A DNA stretch of 64,000 nucleotides from Aquiluna sp. KACHI24 (GTDB lineage Bacteria > Actinomycetota > Actinomycetes > Actinomycetales > Microbacteriaceae), in the NCBI RefSeq assembly GCF_025997915.1, contig NZ_AP026677.1, positions 1,302,001 to 1,366,000 of the forward strand, in the 5' to 3' direction. Below, in pieces: positions 44,401 through 53,297 of this stretch. A program made the position numbers and the translations under genes. Under the pieces are notes generated by a model, which saw only the letters and a program-made list of their open reading frames with translations, did no database searches and was not told the origin of the DNA. How positions within the stretch are numbered: position 1 is the first letter of the stretch; every line of letters begins with the position of its first letter.

Positions 44401-46982
44401 GAAAGATGCGGATTAACTCTCCTGTAACTTTTCACAGCGGAGACCGAGGCCGATGCATTAAGCCCCGTAGAAGAATTTCCTGGGGCTGTAAAGCCGGCAA
44501 TGTTATTCGGGCCGACAACACCTTGGGCCGAGCTATTAATCGGTACGAGCATGGACCAGCCCAAGAACTGATAATCAGTGCCGTGGTCCGTCGGGACTGC
44601 CAACATGGAGGAACCCGCTTGTGGTGCAGGACCTATCATTGGAAAATCCCAACCCTCGATTGTCCCTGCTAGTTGTCGTGCCTCTTGCGCCTCCCAGAGA
44701 CCGTGCTCGACACTTGCAATCCAGGCCAGTCGAAGCGGATGAAGCGGGCTGAGTAGAACTGAGGAGCACAAGCCAGTCTCCGCATTCCAGACTGATGTAG
44801 AGAATGGGTATGAGGCCCAAAAAACTTCCGACTCCCCGAAATGATCCCTCGCAAAACTGACCATCTCCTCAAACGAGGTCAGAAGTTCATTCAATTTCGT
44901 GGAGTCAGAGTAAAGGTGCCTCCAGCTAGTCTTCGAAGGCCAATTTATGGCTCCGTCCATTTTGGATGTCAGGTTGATTTCAAGGTCTAACTGCTTCACC
45001 TGATCGACAAACTTAGAGACCACGGAGGAAGAGACAAAGTCTGGGTCCACGCCGAACCCTACATTCGAGAGCATTTGTCCCACCTCGCGAGCACACAGAA
45101 TGCCGTGCGGGAAATCCGTATTGATTGACTCTGCAACGCCCAAGGGCTGGTTTTCCTCCAGTGCAACATGGAAGAGACATTTCAGCCATGACTCATTGGA
45201 GATGTTTTCCGACAGCAAATCTTCAAGACGGCCACGTATCGATGTGGCGTTCTCGGGAGACGCCGCAATCGTGGGCAGCATCTCCTTACTAATGGCTGCG
45301 ATGATTGGGGAATGAGTACTCCTGGACTGAGATTCTTTAAACAACTGAATAGAGCAATTCCCGGAGTCGACCTGAATCTGTTCCGAAATAGAAATAGATG
45401 CCCCAAAAAACTCAGAATCAATCAGAGTCGGAAACTCTGTCCCCTCAAACTTCGCTGAGTTGCCCCTAACGAGCAAGCCCAAAGACGTGATTGAAGAATC
45501 GATGCCAACCGATGAGGGTTCGGGAAGGAATTGCTTCGCATTTACTTTTGGAGAGGCTTTGGTGGAATCAAAGAAGCCGAGATAGCTAAGCTCACCCCAT
45601 GACGCTGCCAGAACGAGCTGGGTTTTTCCGGTTTGTTGTACCAGCAGGCTCAGAGGGTTGCTTGGAGGTAACTCATAGGTCATGGTTGCCTGAATCAAGA
45701 ACTCCTGACCAAGTTTTAGAGCGAGTGCATCTGAACCAACTAAGTGGCCGCGAATTCGCACTCCGGAAATGTCACACACCACTTCCTCAGTAATCCATTC
45801 ACAGCCATCCTGGGCTACGTCAAATTCAATCTCGAGGTTTGCGCTCGGAAGCGCTTGTGCATCGTCCCTCGGCTTAAGGTAGACAAGGATAGTGTCAGAT
45901 CTCAACCCATAATCAAACTCCCTAAGGGGCACAAGGTAGGGAGATTGGTCCGCACTTTGGGGCCTAATTCCTAAGGAGCACCCCCGGTCCTCGAGCTGGA
46001 GTTTTTCAATTCCTTGGGCACGGACGAGTGACCGCGGAGTTAGTAAATCTGACTGTGGGTAAGATCCTATGAAACCTCGATCAACAATGGATGAACCGAT
46101 CGCATTCAAGAACGTAAGAACAGAATCGCCGTTCAAAGCAAAGGCATCAACGTAGTGCTCTTCGTCAATGTGGAGCATGGTGCGATCGAAATGATCCGAT
46201 TCCGCCACACGATTCGCAATGAATTGTGCTGAAGTTACGGTTTTGTCCCATGAGCTCCACCAGTCTCCGTAGGCGCGAAGGACCATTTTTGCAGCGGCCC
46301 CGACTTCTCCCAAAAAGAGGCCACCGGAAGATGGATTCGGCAGCCCAAATGCTGGGTAAATTGCCTGTTCCACCCCTTCACAGTCAGCAAACGACGCGAT
46401 TTTTACAAGCCTCTCGAGGGAGGCCTCCACGAATTCAAACCATAGGACATTCCAGGGTTTGATTGAATTAGTCGAGTCGCTCTCCAAGATCGCAGACACA
46501 AGACTCAGAGCATGGGAAAGACGATCCTCACTAAGGCTCCTATCGAAGTCGTAACCATACTCAGCTTGCAACTGACCCAGGAGCTGAACGGACGCGCCTG
46601 AGATGTCGCTGATCTTCAGGTGCGAGGCTTCCGGCTTAGGAAAGCTGCCCCGCAGTAAAACTTTGGATGCATTTGATATCGACTCCACACTGGAAGGGCC
46701 AGAGATGATGAGAAATCTTCTTTCTTCCTCGGAATCGCAGCGAAAGTTCACTAGTTCGAACTCCGACATCGTGAAAGCAGGATCCCCGTCTAAATGGAAC
46801 CCGTGCAAAAATGCGACAGCCTCTGGCGAGCCGTCCGAGCGCTTGATCTCATCATTTATCAATTTGACAACATCGGCAATAAACTCCGTCGAAACGCCAG
46901 ATGGGAACTCAAGCCTCCACGTTTTTGCCGAAGCGGAAGTCATGATCGCCCCAGACAAAGCCCGTCTAAAAAAAGTCGACAA
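41469..46982 (-). CDS. giant PD-(D/E)XK nuclease and HerA/FtsK-like ATPase protein
   Basis: About 1837 residues; the TTG start at 46982 has GGAG before it, and an ATG 13 codons later is an alternative. Residues 1-1150 are mostly unassigned. Near 1190-1215, KADLLAIDV followed 13 residues later by IPIEIKM is a PD-(D/E)XK nuclease signature. The C-terminal ATPase has Walker A GASGSGKTQLMKR near 1480, LILDYKGDF, Walker B IVFIDEAHNI near 1710, and MMATQGMAEF, as in HerA/FtsK DNA translocases. It resembles DptH, the large ATPase of phosphorothioate restriction, in size and plan. It probably senses, translocates on and cuts unmodified DNA; that function is inference. It ends overlapping the methyltransferase. 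Confidence 0.85.
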   Translation of the reverse strand: MSTFFRRALSGAIMTSASAKTWRLEFPSGVSTEFIADVVKLINDEIKRSDGSPEAVAFLHGFHLDGDPAFTMSEFELVNFRCDSEEERRFLIISGPSSVESISNASKVLLRGSFPKPEASHLKISDISGASVQLLGQLQAEYGYDFDRSLSEDRLSHALSLVSAILESDSTNSIKPWNVLWFEFVEASLERLVKIASFADCEGVEQAIYPAFGLPNPSSGGLFLGEVGAAAKMVLRAYGDWWSSWDKTVTSAQFIANRVAESDHFDRTMLHIDEEHYVDAFALNGDSVLTFLNAIGSSIVDRGFIGSYPQSDLLTPRSLVRAQGIEKLQLEDRGCSLGIRPQSADQSPYLVPLREFDYGLRSDTILVYLKPRDDAQALPSANLEIEFDVAQDGCEWITEEVVCDISGVRIRGHLVGSDALALKLGQEFLIQATMTYELPPSNPLSLLVQQTGKTQLVLAASWGELSYLGFFDSTKASPKVNAKQFLPEPSSVGIDSSITSLGLLVRGNSAKFEGTEFPTLIDSEFFGASISISEQIQVDSGNCSIQLFKESQSRSTHSPIIAAISKEMLPTIAASPENATSIRGRLEDLLSENISNESWLKCLFHVALEENQPLGVAESINTDFPHGILCAREVGQMLSNVGFGVDPDFVSSSVVSKFVDQVKQLDLEINLTSKMDGAINWPSKTSWRHLYSDSTKLNELLTSFEEMVSFARDHFGESEVFWASYPFSTSVWNAETGLCSSVLLSPLHPLRLAWIASVEHGLWEAQEARQLAGTIEGWDFPMIGPAPQAGSSMLAVPTDHGTDYQFLGWSMLVPINSSAQGVVGPNNIAGFTAPGNSSTGLNASASVSAVKSYRRVNPHLSSLVIDLAVSQGSKSSRLTDLDEAIHEVALSVGRDSQDLPGGIHVLDSLSRLGEFPRERILQTASSLLPRPFSWRRYQSTTQGSHRCQIRLLQDPGVHVRIERRNAAKLGTLAEIPFRRFVSIADVEGQAKGITSLAPRLSSETGWIQFRNAVEVVEAGASGDVILSSLNKPALADGSADWTVSGEGLLSPSTVAALLAASSGSNQMLWEWRPPFLDSSSADPSVSKRAFMTIARVPNSFKLQLASKLSSLQLSEDEVKKRTQGILETLGGRGMGLAALLAMGGTHTSGAIGFYAAFKVLESIESSRNLLVIPMDACDGFLRSLAGTEFVPESGRKADLLAIDVSESVIRFIPIEIKMYGLDQAQNTLPGADSRALDEAKQQAVASLKLLRGVLESHEHILSELSSIGDKALWLTNLAALIDTARKLSPKRANLSQVLPRLMQNITSGNVTLELGTPMVNYFTGSLAHSEAVKFRSEKTADIATLENINVLISSVEVVFDNFELEKLSGSWGSIAFDQASLKSLDVSHVSQVGSKPTDSSEVNASERDKDDFSRADDNDQSEDDKKEIEPDTDPIELHNSDECLPGLSALIGVDEHGNKHYFHPSKRDVVPQLGVIGASGSGKTQLMKRVLFDLAVGSQAPWPHPGILILDYKGDFSLKEDDGFRTRAGFETIPASALRLNFWELSSVDLGRFGGDRDLAIGAKASSFKSMLQKMTPSMGLVQASHLTSAIKRAYQVADQSGRPFPPMSLISSAYAKLAPRADVVSSLFESVELIKLFAETTEDANDLNKFFAPGKKQIIDFSALGAFGDPFLAKFAVSAVLESLVQNMYSNYSAAGEYDDQKGTQKLNQIVFIDEAHNIIPFGLFAIDKLIREGRSFGHGIMMATQGMAEFAQTDTDYREMLSQWCVFRVTNPDQRDLAALGFPVGDHLKLRTEINSFQTGQALYRRFDSAGGSQKLMVTKLKASSFLEVGRDGVS

Positions 46983-46990
46983 ATTTGCTC

Positions 46991-48448
46991 CTAGAATGCC
47001 GTGTCTATGTTCAATCCAATGTCTGCGTCAGCAGACCCCCGAGCCAGTCCTGCCCTCTCCAGTTCGGAAACAAGTTCAGATGTCGGGGGATTGAGCCCCA
47101 TTGAGTTGAGTTCGAAAAGGAGGTTGCCCATGTTGATCGACTCCCTTGGTGCCCTACTGGAAAGGCTCACGACAGCGGCCAACCATTCTGTTCCTGGGTC
47201 AGGCACTCTGAAGCGACCACCCTTTAGGCTTAGTAGCCCGAAGTGATCAGCTCCCTCGCCGAATTCTTTTCTAATGTTTAGGGAATATGTAACAGCTTCA
47301 ACTGTCGAGGTGTGCCGAGTGGTGGGCAGATTCTTGGCCGCAGCCAGTGATTTCAAAAAATTCGCATTTCGACGAAGGGCTTCTAGGCCAACTTCCAGTG
47401 AAACATCGGCTAAACCCATTTCCTTCACTGTGGTTGAAAGCAATGAGCTAATTTCACTGCCCGTTCGCACCTTCTTGTCGATGTACCCCTTGACCCCTCT
47501 CAGGGAGATAGGCAAATCTGAGGGGGCCCATGGTAGCAACAATGCCCCGCGCATAGACGAAAAGTTGAACTGCTGCGATTCACGGGAAAGAATATTCTCT
47601 GCAACTGTGTGATACCAGGCTGCCTCCCACAAATAAGTCATCCCGAAAGCTGTTCTTAAGACTGCACTCGCCCAATCTGTCCAAACCCTCGGGGGTAATG
47701 CATCGATCCATTGTTCACTCGTGAGATTCTTCCAAGACCGAGTGAACCAGCCCATCGGACTCTGAATCATGAGCTCAGGGTAGGCCTGCCCAATGGCCCA
47801 TGGCTCTGATTGACTCGACCTTGAATTTTTCCGAACTCGAGGACCGAACCCCTTGGTACTATCCAAGGCACGGTCCAATGCCTTGAGGTGCATGTTTCTA
47901 TCTAGCATCCTCTCTGATGCTCTTAGCCAACTCTCGCCGATGGAGTCCTCAGAGTCAACCAAGCCAAGTTGCCAAATCTGCTCAAACATAAGTGCGAAAT
48001 TCGCGTTGGTTCCCTTCATCCCTTTCACAGTCTGGAGCAGAGCCAAAGATGGCGAAAGCGGGCTCACGGCTATCGAATCAGACTTGATGGATGTTGTACC
48101 GGTAACCCCAGATAACAACGCCTTCACGAAATCACTACTTATTAGGAGCTGCTCTCCCACTGAGCCTCTGGATAGAGCAAATCCTGCATCCCGCAGATTG
48201 CTTGCAAATCCAGATGATGGTTCAACTAACCTCTCCCAGCTGTACTCAACCTTTCCACCCCGCTGCTCTCCGGAGGCGTTTTGATCTGAGTGCCTCTGCT
48301 GCCTTCTGAATTTTCGGCGAACGTCCGCGGATACGCCTTCTACATCGAAAAGCCCCCAGGCTATGGAAGTCAGAAAGATCTCGGGAGAAGTTGGGTATTC
48401 GGGTCGGTTTAGCTTTGGAAATAAGTCCCTCACTTTACATTCATTCAT
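46991..48448 (-). CDS. unknown middle subunit of methyltransferase/HerA operon
   Basis: 485 residues from ATG 48448, overlapping the upstream ATPase stop by eight bases; the next start lies nine bases downstream of its stop. No catalytic motif is visible. It is a mixed alpha protein with many Trp and Ser residues. Short segments such as FLTSIAWGLFDVEG and ALLLPWAPSDLPISLRGVKG look conserved-like. Position and size match DptG in dptF-dptG-dptH loci, so it may be a scaffold between the two ATPases; this is position-based only. Confidence 0.75.
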   Translation of the reverse strand: MNECKVRDLFPKLNRPEYPTSPEIFLTSIAWGLFDVEGVSADVRRKFRRQQRHSDQNASGEQRGGKVEYSWERLVEPSSGFASNLRDAGFALSRGSVGEQLLISSDFVKALLSGVTGTTSIKSDSIAVSPLSPSLALLQTVKGMKGTNANFALMFEQIWQLGLVDSEDSIGESWLRASERMLDRNMHLKALDRALDSTKGFGPRVRKNSRSSQSEPWAIGQAYPELMIQSPMGWFTRSWKNLTSEQWIDALPPRVWTDWASAVLRTAFGMTYLWEAAWYHTVAENILSRESQQFNFSSMRGALLLPWAPSDLPISLRGVKGYIDKKVRTGSEISSLLSTTVKEMGLADVSLEVGLEALRRNANFLKSLAAAKNLPTTRHTSTVEAVTYSLNIRKEFGEGADHFGLLSLKGGRFRVPDPGTEWLAAVVSLSSRAPRESINMGNLLFELNSMGLNPPTSELVSELERAGLARGSADADIGLNIDTAF

Positions 48449-50963
48449 CTGATGACCCCACAAACACATCACGTAAGTCGTCACCCAACACCAATGTGAA
48501 ATTAACGCTTCTTTGATTTGAAGACGAAGACAATTTTGTTGCCCCCACTCGGTCCAACCTGGGATCAACGTATGAGGATTGATCTGTAACTCCATGTGTC
48601 ATTCCGGAGGATGAGATGACTTCCCTAAGCAAACCAAAGTCAACTCGAATTCTTCCAAGTTCAAAACCGAGCTCTTTTAGAACTAGGAATAAATCTGGAC
48701 CAGCCTTTACCGTTTCGAGATGCACATTGTCGAGGCTTGTCGCAAGTCTTGGATTTGCCCGAGATTGGAGGCCGAGAGGGGACAGTTTCGAATCCAAAAG
48801 AGGTATGAGTGACGGGGCATCACCATCGCCAGGAATCATCTTTGGCTTGAAAAGAGAGTTGAATCTTGGGAGTATTCCTCCCTCGCTCGGAATAGCAGGC
48901 GATGCATCCCAAAGCAACAGCCAAATTGTCGCCTCCTCGGCACCTGCGCCAAACCCGCAATATGTCGCCAGCATTCGGGAAAGGTGCCGAGCGTACCTCG
49001 CAGTAATTGCACTCGAGCGATCCTCCAAGAGATATCCGTCCGACAATAGAGACGAATACATTTCGTCGACTGCGAAGTCGACTTGGGACAAGGATTCAAC
49101 AAAATCTGCCAGTCCTTGCTCAAGCGCAATTTTCAGAATCGACTCGTCTCGATCTATCGATTGGAAGCAATCGAGTAAGACTTCGATGGGTTGTTTGACC
49201 CTAGTTTTTGCAGCTTGAGCTATCGTGCTTTCAGGCGTGGAGCCAAGGAGCGGGTCGACGGCATGAAGCAACCTCAAGGCGGGATCCTGTGGATTGGCTT
49301 CGAAAGATGCAAAGAGTGAGCCAGGCGAACGATATTGGACGATCAGGCTAAATGATTCGATCGAGTCTTGCCCAGAAGACAGTGAATTCAGTGAAACAAG
49401 GGCTTTTTGCAGGTCGACCAGGGCGATTTGATCGACCAAAGGGCCAAAAATGTACCGAGTGATCAAGGACCAAAAAGCGCGGTAGTTGAGCCTAGTTCCA
49501 GAATTGATTTCGGCAATTCTGAGCAACTGCATTAATCCGGCCACATGTTGTGAATTGGCCAAGTTTTTCAGATTTCCGACAATCGGATTCGTGCTGTCCA
49601 AGGAATACTCTGCAGCAAACACGTCGGACGGAATCGCATTGGCTAGTCTCGAAACTAGTTGTCCCAGGGGCGCTTCAAGTCTGTAGTTCAGATCCTGGCC
49701 GTGCGAAACATTCCCAAGTTTTTGATTCTTAGAAGATATGCCGTCCCAGCCCAATTCATTTACTTCGACAAGGGGGCGAAGCTCTAACAGCGAGCAAACG
49801 TCCATGTACAGCGCTACGAAAATCCTGACATATCCAGCTGGGTCCGAGACGCGAGCGGCCCTTAGGTAATCGCTAGATGCGAGTATGTCGAAACCATTCC
49901 ACCCTTCCTTGCTTGGGCGCTGTGAAAGCCATAGCAATAGGTCGTAGTTGAAACGGTTCTGTTCTACGGAGGTCGAATTCAATTCATCGGCAAACACACC
50001 GCGGTTGGCACAAACCAGCATGTGCATTTCTCCTCGCGATGCCCTCTCGATATCATTCAGAACGGAATCTTGACTTCCATACTGCTTGATCGAAGCGTCG
50101 TTTATGAAGACAATCCCCCGCCCGATTGGAATGTCCATAGATCGAAGGTTTGTTATTCCAGTTGATGGGAAGATGTGACCCAACGAAGTCAGAAAGTCTT
50201 TTGCGAAAGTGGATTTTCCTGAACCTGGACCACCTACGAGAAAAAAGGAGACAGGTGTGCCGTTCGGGGTTCGAATTTCCGACTCAAACAACTCTGCCAT
50301 TTCGACTAATCCTGGACTCCATTCACCCAGAAACTCAGGTGGCAAGGATGTGCTGGCGGGAGACTCCGCCGCAAGGCTTCCGCCGTAAGATCGAGACCAG
50401 ATTGCTCCTACAAGATCGCTGATCTTCCCAGGGTAAGGAGCTTCCACTTGATTGGTTCGACGTTCATCTGGGACGAACGGCACAGGATCGACTGCCTGCA
50501 CGTCAATCGAAACATCGCTCTGGTGCGATCCAAGGAAGGACTTAACAATCCGCTCAATGTGAAGGTGCGAGGCAGTTGAGATGTTAAGAAATCCCAATTC
50601 TCGCCTCCTGCGGGACCAAAACACCAGCATGAGGTCACCATCTTCAAACGTCTCTTCAAGACCAGCCACCTTCATGATTCTCTGTTTATCCGCAATCGCT
50701 TTTTGGAATAGCTCGACAGTGACCTTGAATTCTGCCCCAGTGGCATCTAGGAGCGACCCATTCTGGGTTACCGCACTCGCATACCCGGGCTCTTGATCCG
50801 CGAAGTTATGGATGCCATTTTGAAGCAAAAAGAGGATTCCACTCGAATCTAAAGGAATAGATTCTCCAGCCAGGAATCTATGTAGAAAGAAATCAACGCC
50901 CAGGGCCTGGATGAGCAGCACGCGATTTAGCTCAGACTCGCTGATCTCAATCTCAAAACTCAC
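48441..50963 (-). CDS. P-loop ATPase, first gene of methyltransferase/HerA operon
   Basis: 840 residues, GTG start behind GGGGGG. The Walker A is GGPGSGKSTFAKDF near residue 248. A Walker-B-like GRGIVFINDASI lies about 40 residues on, then LVCANRGVFADEL, a sensor-like element. The first 200 residues and last 400 are unassigned helical regions. The order (ATPase, unknown, HerA) and the finding of an ATPase that loads or licenses a HerA partner resemble DptF. It likely gates the activity of the giant nuclease-ATPase. No homology beyond the P-loop can be claimed by eye. Confidence 0.8.
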   Translation of the reverse strand: MSFEIEISESELNRVLLIQALGVDFFLHRFLAGESIPLDSSGILFLLQNGIHNFADQEPGYASAVTQNGSLLDATGAEFKVTVELFQKAIADKQRIMKVAGLEETFEDGDLMLVFWSRRRRELGFLNISTASHLHIERIVKSFLGSHQSDVSIDVQAVDPVPFVPDERRTNQVEAPYPGKISDLVGAIWSRSYGGSLAAESPASTSLPPEFLGEWSPGLVEMAELFESEIRTPNGTPVSFFLVGGPGSGKSTFAKDFLTSLGHIFPSTGITNLRSMDIPIGRGIVFINDASIKQYGSQDSVLNDIERASRGEMHMLVCANRGVFADELNSTSVEQNRFNYDLLLWLSQRPSKEGWNGFDILASSDYLRAARVSDPAGYVRIFVALYMDVCSLLELRPLVEVNELGWDGISSKNQKLGNVSHGQDLNYRLEAPLGQLVSRLANAIPSDVFAAEYSLDSTNPIVGNLKNLANSQHVAGLMQLLRIAEINSGTRLNYRAFWSLITRYIFGPLVDQIALVDLQKALVSLNSLSSGQDSIESFSLIVQYRSPGSLFASFEANPQDPALRLLHAVDPLLGSTPESTIAQAAKTRVKQPIEVLLDCFQSIDRDESILKIALEQGLADFVESLSQVDFAVDEMYSSLLSDGYLLEDRSSAITARYARHLSRMLATYCGFGAGAEEATIWLLLWDASPAIPSEGGILPRFNSLFKPKMIPGDGDAPSLIPLLDSKLSPLGLQSRANPRLATSLDNVHLETVKAGPDLFLVLKELGFELGRIRVDFGLLREVISSSGMTHGVTDQSSYVDPRLDRVGATKLSSSSNQRSVNFTLVLGDDLRDVFVGSSDE

Positions 50964-51464
50964 TTGCCCCCCAAATTCCCGACGAAGTGCTAGGTCTCAT
51001 CGATCCGAGCCCCCTAAATTCACCTTACAGCAACCAGAGGACAAGGAATAGATGCTGAAGTCGGTGAGCTGCGAGATATCATCAGTTGACTAATCTTGAG
51101 GACGAATCGCTAGCAGGAAAACATGTCCGCCATTTGAAATGATCCCATCAAAAATACAGTTTGTCCGATGGAAATTGATTTGACCTCTGACTCTAAGAAG
51201 TGGTGCAAGCGCTAACTTTCAGAAGCCCCTAGCCAGCATGTCACTCTGCAGGTGGGCAAAGAATTTCCCCACCATGTGGGCATTTGTTCTACCGTAAGAA
51301 ACCAGAGTCCAACCCCAGGCACTTAGCCCCTCTTTTTGTTTCTAGTGAAAATAGGGATCGAAGTCTGGGTAATCTGAGAATCTGTACTCAATCCAGCAAA
51401 CATGTTGAGCTCTCAGACATGAGATTGACCTCCTGAGCTCGTATCTTAGTGACAGGGGGTTGTC
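50964..51464. other. 501-bp divergent intergenic region
   Basis: Separates the methyltransferase/HerA operon from the NERD-helicase gene and should hold both promoters. It contains GGTGGG (51251-51256), CCCACC (51268-51273) and GTGGG (51276-51280), which can form two mutually exclusive hairpins, and two GAGCTC palindromes about 26 bp apart near 51409-51440. No gene is supported. Confidence 0.5.
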
Positions 51465-53216
51465 ATGAAATTCATTCCCGAGTCGCCCAGAGGTGGGGCC
51501 AATGTTTCTGAGGTCAGGCTCTTCGAGGCTCTGAAAGCTCATGGGGCAGAGACAGATTGGACAGCAGTTCACTCGATCTTGATAGGCAGAGACCCAGACG
51601 TATTAGTTGGTGAGGCTGATTTCTTTGTCTTGATACCAAACAGAGGAATCGTTGTAATTGAAGCTAAGGCTCCGACTCAGGTGACCTATAAGTCTGGTGA
51701 TTGGTTTCTTGAAGGCACGCCCAATCCTAAGAAAAACCCCCTGGATCAAGCGAACCGAGCAAGGGGTGCCCTGAGAAAATTCATAGCAGAGCTTGGTATG
51801 GATGATGAAGTTCCTATCGCTCGCATGGTCTGGTTCACTTCATTGGGGCGACACCAGTTCGACCCTGTGTCCCGTGGAGACTTTCAGTTCCACGAGTGGG
51901 AGCTTGGCTGGAAGCAAGACCTAGCAGCACCCGTGAAGGCTATCGAAAACGTCTTGGACAACTTCCTGAGGCACTACTCCAAATCAGAAACCATCAAGAT
52001 ATCCCCAGGGCACTTCACCCAGGATGTATCAGAAAGAATCAGCTCTGCATTATTCGCAGACTTCACAGTGTCTGAGGATCCCAGGGATAGAGCGAAAGAG
52101 CGGGCAGACGAGCGTCGACGATTGCTTGCGGACCAGTTCAAGATATTGAATGCGATAGAGGACAATCCCCACATTTATCTTGAGGGTGCTGCGGGCTCAG
52201 GAAAAAGCTTCCTTATATCGGAAGCCGCAATGAGGTCCCGTCGCGACGAAAAACGCACGCTTGTGACCTGTTGGAATGTTCTAATGGCCGAAGAGTTGGC
52301 TCGGCAAATACCCCATTCAAACGATCTGAATTTTGTTGTCAAGGATATCAACTGCCTAATGCTTGAATTTGCCGGACTGAAAAGTAACCCGAGCGATGCG
52401 AGCTCTGAGTGGTACGAGGAGGAGTTGCCGGAGCTAGCCCTGGCTGGCCTGAAAAGAAAGCCATTTCTTGGAAACTTCAGCGCAATCTTGATCGATGAAT
52501 TCCAAGATTTAGTGGGGAAGCTCAAAGTTCTCGAGTTTCTCTTGTCACTTGGGAAGGGGCTGGGACTCAGCCAAACTAACCTCGTTTTAGCAGGAGATGA
52601 GCGGCAGCAGATCTTGGTGGATCGCCGAGGCTCTATGGGGTCTTTCGCAACAGCTAAGGCTTTGTTGCCTGGGATTGTGAAATACAAGTTGAAAGCAAAC
52701 ACCAGAATGAGCCCAAAGCTTCACAGAGAAATGCAAAAACTTCTCGGCATCAAGTTGGAAGTGGATGAGCACCTCATAAAGTCCGATCAAATCGGCGGAC
52801 TCACTGTTATCGAAACAACTCAAAAGCAGCAGGCTACAGCGTTGAAAGATTGCCTAAATGACCTCTTGCTGTCCTACTCCTCTTCAGAGATTCGCGTTCT
52901 CTCACCGTTTGGTGCTCAACGTTCACTAATAGGAAAGTTGTTTGAATCAGAGGTAAGGGCCAACGATGAGGTTTGGTTGAAATCCCATGCCAGGCATGCG
53001 TCGACAAACGGGGAAATTCGATGGAGATCGATTTCCAAGTTCAAAGGGCTCGAAGATGAGGTTGTCGTTATCACCGACATTGGTCAGGAGTCCGCGGACT
53101 TTTTTGCAGAACGGGGGCAGCCAATAGCAGACTGGCTCTATGTCGGCATTTCAAGGGCTCGACACAGGTGCATTTTGATTACAACAACGCCGATCGATGA
53201 GCTCTTGAGGCAGTAG
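51465..53216 (+). CDS. NERD-domain nuclease fused to SF1 helicase
   Basis: 583 residues with CAGGGGG six bases before the ATG. Residues 1-130 are a NERD domain (SEVRLFEAL, GEADFFVLIPNRGIVVIEAKA), a nuclease fold with D...E-x-K. From about 225 is a UvrD/Rep-like helicase: Walker A EGAAGSGKS near 240, ILIDEFQDL near 342, LAGDERQQI, ISKFKGLEDEVVVI and YVGISRARHRC. It is divergent from the methyltransferase/HerA operon. NERD-helicase fusions occur in defence islands; a single-gene nuclease-helicase defence role is plausible. Confidence 0.88.
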   Translation: MKFIPESPRGGANVSEVRLFEALKAHGAETDWTAVHSILIGRDPDVLVGEADFFVLIPNRGIVVIEAKAPTQVTYKSGDWFLEGTPNPKKNPLDQANRARGALRKFIAELGMDDEVPIARMVWFTSLGRHQFDPVSRGDFQFHEWELGWKQDLAAPVKAIENVLDNFLRHYSKSETIKISPGHFTQDVSERISSALFADFTVSEDPRDRAKERADERRRLLADQFKILNAIEDNPHIYLEGAAGSGKSFLISEAAMRSRRDEKRTLVTCWNVLMAEELARQIPHSNDLNFVVKDINCLMLEFAGLKSNPSDASSEWYEEELPELALAGLKRKPFLGNFSAILIDEFQDLVGKLKVLEFLLSLGKGLGLSQTNLVLAGDERQQILVDRRGSMGSFATAKALLPGIVKYKLKANTRMSPKLHREMQKLLGIKLEVDEHLIKSDQIGGLTVIETTQKQQATALKDCLNDLLLSYSSSEIRVLSPFGAQRSLIGKLFESEVRANDEVWLKSHARHASTNGEIRWRSISKFKGLEDEVVVITDIGQESADFFAERGQPIADWLYVGISRARHRCILITTTPIDELLRQ

Positions 53217-53297
53217 ACACGGGCTTTCGGATTTTGGGGGACTTGACTTTGGCGGCACCAAGAGTAAAAAGTGGCATTAGGCGAGCGGTGTAGGAAG

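Noticed and set aside
43663-49218. Plus-strand genes antisense to the methyltransferase operon
   Set aside because: Long open frames here mirror coding on the minus strand, with low-complexity Ser/Arg-rich products and no start signals.
40568-50963. Naming the operon DISARM, BREX or Dnd
   Set aside because: The diagnostic partners of DISARM (DrmA/DrmB), BREX (PglZ/BrxL) and Dnd (DndC/DndD) are not visible; resemblance to DptFGH rests on order, size and the HerA domain only.
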